Positions 43,200-47,550 of a DNA stretch of 47,550 bases are shown piece after piece. The stretch is from Hyphomicrobiales bacterium (GTDB lineage Bacteria; Pseudomonadota; Alphaproteobacteria; Rhizobiales; JAJFHC01), in contig JAJFHC010000229.1 in NCBI GenBank assembly GCA_021775835.1, positions 1-47,550 on the forward strand. Reading direction: 5' to 3'. How positions within the stretch are numbered: position 1 is the stretch's first letter; every line of letters starts with the position of its first letter. Under the pieces are notes generated by a model. That model searched no databases. It was not told the origin of the DNA and was given only the letters and a program-made list of their open reading frames with translations. Made by a program: the position numbers and the translations under genes.

Positions 43200-43702
43200 C
43201 AGGATCCGTCTTCCGGCGTGACTGTGACTCTGAAAATCTGGCGATAGCCGCGCAGGTCCTGACCCTTGACCATGACGTCAACTTCCCAGAGACCCGGCCC
43301 CAACGCCGTCCGGGCAACATATCCGTCCGCATCGGCAGCAAGGACAATGGAATGGTCGTCATGTTCATGAACAGGCCGCCGTAGCGTCGCGGAAACCTGC
43401 CGCCCGACAACCGGCGACTGATCGCGATCCTTAAGCACAAACCGCAACACACCGGCGCGGTACTCGAGACGGCTCTCCCAGCCAAGCGCTTTCTGTCTCT
43501 TGGCATCCATCAGATCATCGTTGAAAGTCTGGCTCGCCACATACCCGTTCTTGACCACAAGACCGGTCCAGGTCTGCGTCGCAATCACCGCCATAGTCGT
43601 GTTGACACCGATCACCACGGCAAAGAACGAGACGATCACGATCAGCATGTGCCGGCCTGTGAACGGTTTTGGTGCTGGCGTAAAGTCGGCGCGGTCTGGC
43701 AT
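43199..43702 (-). CDS. ccoH: cbb3 oxidase accessory protein CcoH (FixH)
   Basis: CcoH interacts with the oxidase during assembly. The 167-residue protein has one N-terminal membrane helix in GRHMLIVIVSFFAVVIGVNTTMAVIA, the FixH signature, then YVASQTFNDDL, GWESRLEYRAGVLRFVL and a beta-rich periplasmic domain ending LRGYRQIFRVTVTP. I chose ATG 43702, which overlaps the ccoG TGA by one base (TGATG). A GTG one codon earlier also fits. The TGA overlaps the ccoI ATG by one base. It is the second gene of ccoGHIS. Confidence 0.9.
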   Translation of the reverse strand: MPDRADFTPAPKPFTGRHMLIVIVSFFAVVIGVNTTMAVIATQTWTGLVVKNGYVASQTFNDDLMDAKRQKALGWESRLEYRAGVLRFVLKDRDQSPVVGRQVSATLRRPVHEHDDHSIVLAADADGYVARTALGPGLWEVDVMVKGQDLRGYRQIFRVTVTPEDGS

Positions 43703-45198
43703 CACGATCCTCCCGGGGCTTCGAATGTCGCACGATAGGACGTGGTCTCACCACCGTCCTTTTCCCGGACGATGAGATCGAATTTGGTACGCTTGCTTCC
43801 CAGTTTATCCCGCTTAACGGCGACAAAGACCTTGACCGCCTTTATGGTATCGGCACCAACGGCAATATCGAGCGCATCGGCAGCGGCCGCGTCCCGTCCG
43901 ACCATCGTCAGCAAGGCATCGTCCAACCCTTGCGTTTCCAGCCGGAATTCGCGCGGACGTGCCAGCATGTTGAGGATCTTCACGGTGTAGCCATTGCGGA
44001 TGGAACCGTCCGACAATTGCACAAAGACCGGGTTACGGTCGTGCAGCACATTGACGTCGAGACGGTCCCGATTGAGCAGGACCAGCAGCATGGCAAGTCC
44101 TATCGCCGCCCAGAAGGCCGCATAGATGAAGGTGCGGGGGCGCAAGAACGACCGCCACGTCGTCCGTGCTGTCTGGCCGGCTTGATTCTTGGCATAGTCG
44201 CTCAGGGTCGCATAGGAAATCAAACCTCGGGGCGTGCCGATCTTTTCCATGACACCGTCGCAGGCGTCGATACACAAGGCGCAGGTAATGCATTCGAGCT
44301 GCTGACCGTCCCTGATATCGATACCCATCGGGCACACCGCAACACAGGCATTGCAGTCGATGCAATCTCCAACCTCGGCGCCTTCCAATTCCAGGCGCTT
44401 ACGGTGGCGGGAACGGGGCTCGCCACGCCAGTCATTGTAGGTAACAACCAGCGAATCCTCATCAAGCATCGCTGCCTGAATCCGGGGCCACGGACACATG
44501 TAGGTGCAGACCTGCTCGCGCATGAAACCGGCAAAGGTGTACGTCGTGGCGGTCAGTATCCCGACCGTGGAATAGGCCACCCAGGGCGCGTCGAATGCGA
44601 GAAAATTCCGGGCAAGAGTAGGCGCGTCGGCAAAATAGAAGATCCAGGCGCCGCCGGTAGCCATGGCAATTACAATCCAGATGGCATGTTTTGTGAGCCG
44701 CTTGCGCCACTTGTCGGTCGACCAGGGCGTTTTATCAAGCTTGATCCGCGCATTGCGATCACCTTCGATGAAACGCTCGACCACCAGAAAAAGATCAACC
44801 CAGACCGTCTGTGGACAGGTATATCCACACCACGCCCGGCCAACGGTTGAGGTAACCAGAAACAGGCCGACCCCTGCCATGATCAACAGCCCGGCGACGT
44901 AATAGAATTCCTGCGGCCAGATCTCAATGAAGAAAAAATAGAACCGGCTGTTGGCCAGGTCGACCAGCACCGCCTGATCGGGAGCATAGGCACCGCGGTC
45001 CCAGCGCAGCCACGGCGTTACGTAGTAGATCCCGAGGGTAACCGCCATCACCCACCATTTCAAAGTGCGGAATGTGCCGGAAACCCGCTTGGGAAAGATC
45101 TTCTTGCGCGCCTCGTACATGGCACGCGTGGCCTTGCTGTTGACCGCCTCGACGTCAAAGCGGTCAACATTGGCTGCATCGTCGGATGTGTTCGTCAT
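43702..45198 (-). CDS. ccoG: cbb3 oxidase accessory iron-sulfur protein CcoG (FixG/RdxA)
   Basis: CcoG is a polytopic protein with two 4Fe-4S sites, needed for cupric-to-cuprous reduction during oxidase assembly. The 498-residue product from the ATG at 45198 has RAWCGYTCPQ (124-128), CTYMCPWPRI, then CIDCNACVAVC (279, 282, 285, 289) and CITCALCIDAC (303, 306, 309, 313). About five membrane helices and a C-terminal immunoglobulin-like domain are visible. The longer frame from 45264 is less likely. A gap of 37 bases separates it from ccoP, so it may be cotranscribed with ccoNOQP. Confidence 0.95.
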   Translation of the reverse strand: MTNTSDDAANVDRFDVEAVNSKATRAMYEARKKIFPKRVSGTFRTLKWWVMAVTLGIYYVTPWLRWDRGAYAPDQAVLVDLANSRFYFFFIEIWPQEFYYVAGLLIMAGVGLFLVTSTVGRAWCGYTCPQTVWVDLFLVVERFIEGDRNARIKLDKTPWSTDKWRKRLTKHAIWIVIAMATGGAWIFYFADAPTLARNFLAFDAPWVAYSTVGILTATTYTFAGFMREQVCTYMCPWPRIQAAMLDEDSLVVTYNDWRGEPRSRHRKRLELEGAEVGDCIDCNACVAVCPMGIDIRDGQQLECITCALCIDACDGVMEKIGTPRGLISYATLSDYAKNQAGQTARTTWRSFLRPRTFIYAAFWAAIGLAMLLVLLNRDRLDVNVLHDRNPVFVQLSDGSIRNGYTVKILNMLARPREFRLETQGLDDALLTMVGRDAAAADALDIAVGADTIKAVKVFVAVKRDKLGSKRTKFDLIVREKDGGETTSYRATFEAPGGS

Positions 45199-45235
45199 CA
45201 CAAACCCGCCTCGTGATGCTGGGGTTGAAACTGGA

Positions 45236-46105
45236 CTACTTGCCCCCGCCCAGTGAATGAACAAAAAGCGTCAGCTGCTTTACGATCACAGGGTCAAGCC
45301 TGTGTCCCCAAGCCGGCATAACCCCTTTTCGTGAGTTTTTTATTGTTTCCAGAATTGTTTCCCGCGAACCACCAAAGAGCCAGATGGCATCGTTCAGCGC
45401 CGGCCCACCCAGTTCCTGCAACCCCTGACCTGTTTCACCGTGACAGGATGCGCAGTTTTCCTCAAAAACCGCAACGCCATTGGCCGCAGCGGAGGCATCG
45501 TGGTCGAGCTTGGACAGGGAAAGCACGTATTCCGTCACATCGGAAATCTGTTTCTTTTCAAGAATTTCATCGCGACCGAAGGCAGGCATCTCGGACAGTC
45601 TCGTGTCCTCATCGGCGTCGAACCGGATGCCGTGCTTGATGGTGGTGTGGATCGCTTCCAGGTCGCCGCCCCACAGCCAGTCGTCATCGTTCAGGTTCGG
45701 GTAGCCTTTGGAACCAGCCGCCCCTGACCCATGGCACTGAACGCAGTTGATCGAATAGGCGGACTTGCCACCGGCTGTCGCAAAGGCAAACAACTCCGGA
45801 TCCTCGCGAATCTCGCTGAGCGGCAGAGTCCGGATTTTCTCTAGCAATCCAGCCCGCGAGGCTTCGGCCGATCTGAGCTCTTCGGCAACTTCGCCCCGGC
45901 TGGAATACCCTAGCAGACCCTTGGTGGCAGAAGTGACAAGGGGGATCGCTGGATAAAGCACGACGTAGACCAATGCCCAGGCAATCGTTGCGTAGAATGT
46001 CCACAACCACCACCGCGGCATAGGCGTATCCAACTCGCGGATACCGTCCCATTCGTGACCCGTGGTTTCCGTTCCGCTGATCTGGTCAACTTGCCGATCG
46101 CTCAT
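45236..46105 (-). CDS. ccoP: cbb3 cytochrome oxidase subunit III, diheme
   Basis: CcoP passes electrons to CcoO and CcoN. The 289-residue protein has two N-terminal helices (about 35-62), then two cytochrome c domains with CVQCH (121-125) and CASCH (218-222). Axial methionines are visible in SEMPAFG (173) and GVMPAWG (263). Length matches CcoP. The ATG lies four bases after the ccoQ stop, with an AGGA upstream in the ccoQ end. It is expected to be inner-membrane with periplasmic hemes. Confidence 0.96.
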   Translation of the reverse strand: MSDRQVDQISGTETTGHEWDGIRELDTPMPRWWLWTFYATIAWALVYVVLYPAIPLVTSATKGLLGYSSRGEVAEELRSAEASRAGLLEKIRTLPLSEIREDPELFAFATAGGKSAYSINCVQCHGSGAAGSKGYPNLNDDDWLWGGDLEAIHTTIKHGIRFDADEDTRLSEMPAFGRDEILEKKQISDVTEYVLSLSKLDHDASAAANGVAVFEENCASCHGETGQGLQELGGPALNDAIWLFGGSRETILETIKNSRKGVMPAWGHRLDPVIVKQLTLFVHSLGGGK

Positions 46106-46109
46106 GACA

Positions 46110-46259
46110 TCAATCCTCTTTCAGCGGGATGCGGGCCGACTCTTCGTAGAGTTTCGTGGTCCCCGGACGGAACACCGCAATCACGATTCCGACAAACACC
46201 GTGAACAGGAAAACCAGTCCCCAGGTGTCGGCCAGTTGTCTCATTGTTTCGTAATCCAT
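46110..46259 (-). CDS. ccoQ: cbb3 cytochrome oxidase subunit CcoQ
   Basis: CcoQ is a small hydrophobic stabilising subunit. The 49-residue product from ATG 46259 opens MDYETMRQLADTWGLVFLF and has one membrane helix (TWGLVFLFTVFVGIVIAVF) followed by the FixQ-like RPGTTKLYEESA. GAGGA is eight bases upstream. The longer frame to 46343 is not needed. It lies between ccoO and ccoP with gaps of 10 and 4 bases. Confidence 0.93.
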   Translation of the reverse strand: MDYETMRQLADTWGLVFLFTVFVGIVIAVFRPGTTKLYEESARIPLKED

Positions 46260-46269
46260 CACTGTGTCC

Positions 46270-46995
46270 TCACCGCAAGTTCTGTTCGGCTTTGTAGGAT
46301 GAAAAATCGACCAGGGTGCCCAGCATCTGAAGATAGGCCACAAGGGCGTCCATTTCCGTCACCCGGCCGGGGTCGCCGTCAAAGTCGCGAACCTGGGCCT
46401 TCGGGTACCGTTTTACGAGATCCTCGGCACCATCCGAGTCTGGGTCGGCCTGGGCCAGGAGATCGACGGGGGCACTGGCCACCATCTCTTCGGTATAGGG
46501 CACGCCGACAGCACTGTTTGCCTTCAGGTGATCCCCGATATCATCAACCCGGATTTCGGTGCGCGCCAGGAACGCATAACGTGGCATTACGGACTCCGGC
46601 ACAATGGCCTGTGGATACTTGAGATGTTCCACGTGCCATTCATCCGAATAGCGCCCACCGACCCTGGCGAGATCGGGACCCGTCCGTTTTGACCCCCACT
46701 GGAACGGGTGGTCATACATGCTTTCCGCCGCCAAACTGTAGTGTCCGTAGCGTTCGACCTCGTCGCGGAACGGTCGTATCATCTGGCTATGGCAGGTGTA
46801 ACAACCCTCACGGATATAAATGTTCCGGCCTTTCAGCTCGAGAGGGGTGTAAGGCCGCATGCCCTGAACTTTTTCGATCGTGTTTTCGAGGTAGAAAAGT
46901 GGAGCGATTTCCACCAGCCCGCCGATGGAGACCACAAGCAGACTGAGCACCAGAAGCAGGGTTGCATTCTTCTCGATGGTTGCATGTTTTATCAT
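46270..46995 (-). CDS. ccoO: cbb3 cytochrome oxidase subunit II, monoheme
   Basis: CcoO is the membrane-anchored monoheme c subunit. The 241-residue protein has an N-terminal helix ([19 protein letters not shown], 12-30), the heme motif CYTCH (65-69), [20 protein letters not shown] and [15 protein letters not shown], and the axial methionine in [10 protein letters not shown]. The ATG at 46995 lies three bases after the ccoN stop. Length is normal. Confidence 0.96.
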   Translation of the reverse strand: MIKHATIEKNATLLLVLSLLVVSIGGLVEIAPLFYLENTIEKVQGMRPYTPLELKGRNIYIREGCYTCHSQMIRPFRDEVERYGHYSLAAESMYDHPFQWGSKRTGPDLARVGGRYSDEWHVEHLKYPQAIVPESVMPRYAFLARTEIRVDDIGDHLKANSAVGVPYTEEMVASAPVDLLAQADPDSDGAEDLVKRYPKAQVRDFDGDPGRVTEMDALVAYLQMLGTLVDFSSYKAEQNLR

Positions 46996-46998
46996 TGA

Positions 46999-47550
46999 TC
47001 AAACTCCCGCCTGCGCCACGGAAGGAACGCCGATGGCGGCCTCCTTGCGCTCATGACCAAGTATGGTTCGGTAGATGTTGTAGGCCATGATCAGACCACC
47101 GAGCAGGAACAGCAGCCCGCCGCAAGCCCGGAAGATGTAGAACGGATGCATGGCATCGACGGATTCCGCAAAGGAGTACTCCAGGAAGCCCAGCGCGTCG
47201 TAGGACCGCCACATCAGGCCTTGCATAATGCCCGACACCCACATGGCGGCCGCATAGACGACGATGCCGAGTGTTGCCAGCCAGAAATGCCAGTTGACGA
47301 GGCGCAGGCTGTAGAGCCGGTCGCGGTACCACAACTTCGGTACCATGTAGTATATCGCGCCGAATGAAATCATACCGACCCAGCCCAGAGCGCCGGAGTG
47401 CACGTGACCGATGGTCCAGTCGGTGTAATGGCTCAGGCTGTTGACTGCCTTGATCGACATGACCGGACCTTCGAAGGTCGACATGCCGTAGAAGGCGATT
47501 GCCATGACCATCATGCGCACGATCGGATCGGTACGCAGCTTGTCCCACGC
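46999..47550 (-). CDS. ccoN: cbb3 cytochrome oxidase subunit I, C-terminal part (5' end outside window)
   Basis: CcoN is the heme-copper catalytic subunit. The frame is open to the window edge and gives 183 residues. They cover the last helices: [45 protein letters not shown] with the low-spin heme and transit histidines (quoted in part: [20 protein letters not shown]), [24 protein letters not shown] and the C-terminal helix. Full CcoN is about 475-540 residues, so around two-thirds lies beyond base 47550. Any FNR-box promoter for the operon would also be outside. Confidence 0.95.
   Translation of the reverse strand, partial: AWDKLRTDPIVRMMVMAIAFYGMSTFEGPVMSIKAVNSLSHYTDWTIGHVHSGALGWVGMISFGAIYYMVPKLWYRDRLYSLRLVNWHFWLATLGIVVYAAAMWVSGIMQGLMWRSYDALGFLEYSFAESVDAMHPFYIFRACGGLLFLLGGLIMAYNIYRTILGHERKEAAIGVPSVAQAGV

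Noticed and set aside
1..47550. tRNA, rRNA, CRISPR, IS elements or prophage genes
   Set aside because: Scanned by eye for conserved motifs, direct repeats and transposase or integrase signatures. None was found.

Overview
The window looks like chromosome of an aerobic, probably marine, alphaproteobacterium. The lineage evidence is an alphaproteobacterial-type L32 next to MtgA and polyprenyl synthase genes, a complete ccoNOQP-ccoGHIS (fix) order, ArgT/HisJ- and ProX-type uptake systems, and genes for one-carbon, betaine-like and organosulfonate metabolism. Base composition is fairly GC-rich and even. I see no rRNA, tRNA, CRISPR array, insertion sequence or prophage gene.

Layout. (1) 1-7.4 kb: the 3' part of fhs, a PQQ-type sugar dehydrogenase, a dimethylglycine/sarcosine dehydrogenase-type flavoprotein, two translationally coupled SDR dehydrogenases and a small membrane protein. 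(2) 7.5-13.3 kb: rpmF, a polar amino-acid/opine ABC transporter, mtgA and ispA. (3) 13.3-14.6 kb: a ModE-like DNA-binding protein and a tungstate-binding protein (TupA type) diverging from a near-ideal ModE-type operator. (4) 14.7-18.4 kb: a GcvT-fold protein, a pyrrolysine-free MttB homologue and a divergent LysR regulator with two palindromes in the promoter gap. (5) 18.4-22.3 kb: ispG, then RidA, a DadA-type oxidase and an Asp/Glu-racemase-superfamily protein. (6) 22.3-30 kb: a minus-strand run of cuyA-like lyase, hydrolase and ProX/ProV/ProW-type transporter, followed by a very basic exported protein, with a divergent LysR gene at the head. (7) 30-33 kb: a GDP-mannose 3,5-epimerase-like protein, a nitroreductase and an agmatinase-family enzyme. 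(8) 33.2-37 kb: a tightly packed run of macro domain, EEP phosphatase/nuclease, DUF3047, ferritin-like diiron protein and GT2 glycosyltransferase. (9) 37-40.6 kb: DUF547, periplasmic rhodanese, a two-subunit sulfopyruvate decarboxylase (comDE) and an extensin-like protein. (10) 40.7-47.5 kb: ccoS-I-H-G-P-Q-O and the 3' end of ccoN, all on the minus strand.

How it may work together. Fhs, the DMGDH-like enzyme and the MttB/GcvT pair point to demethylation of methylated amines or betaines, with methyl groups passing to tetrahydrofolate. CuyA and ComDE are two known exits for C3 sulfonates (cysteate and sulfopyruvate), and the ProXVW-like transporter beside cuyA may import such a zwitterion. The cbb3 oxidase supports respiration at low oxygen. 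The least explained parts are the 33-37 kb run, the orphan tungstate receptor with its operator, the corrinoid-protein-free MttB/GcvT unit and the polybasic exported protein. All functions are read from sequence motifs and remembered family features. No database search was run.
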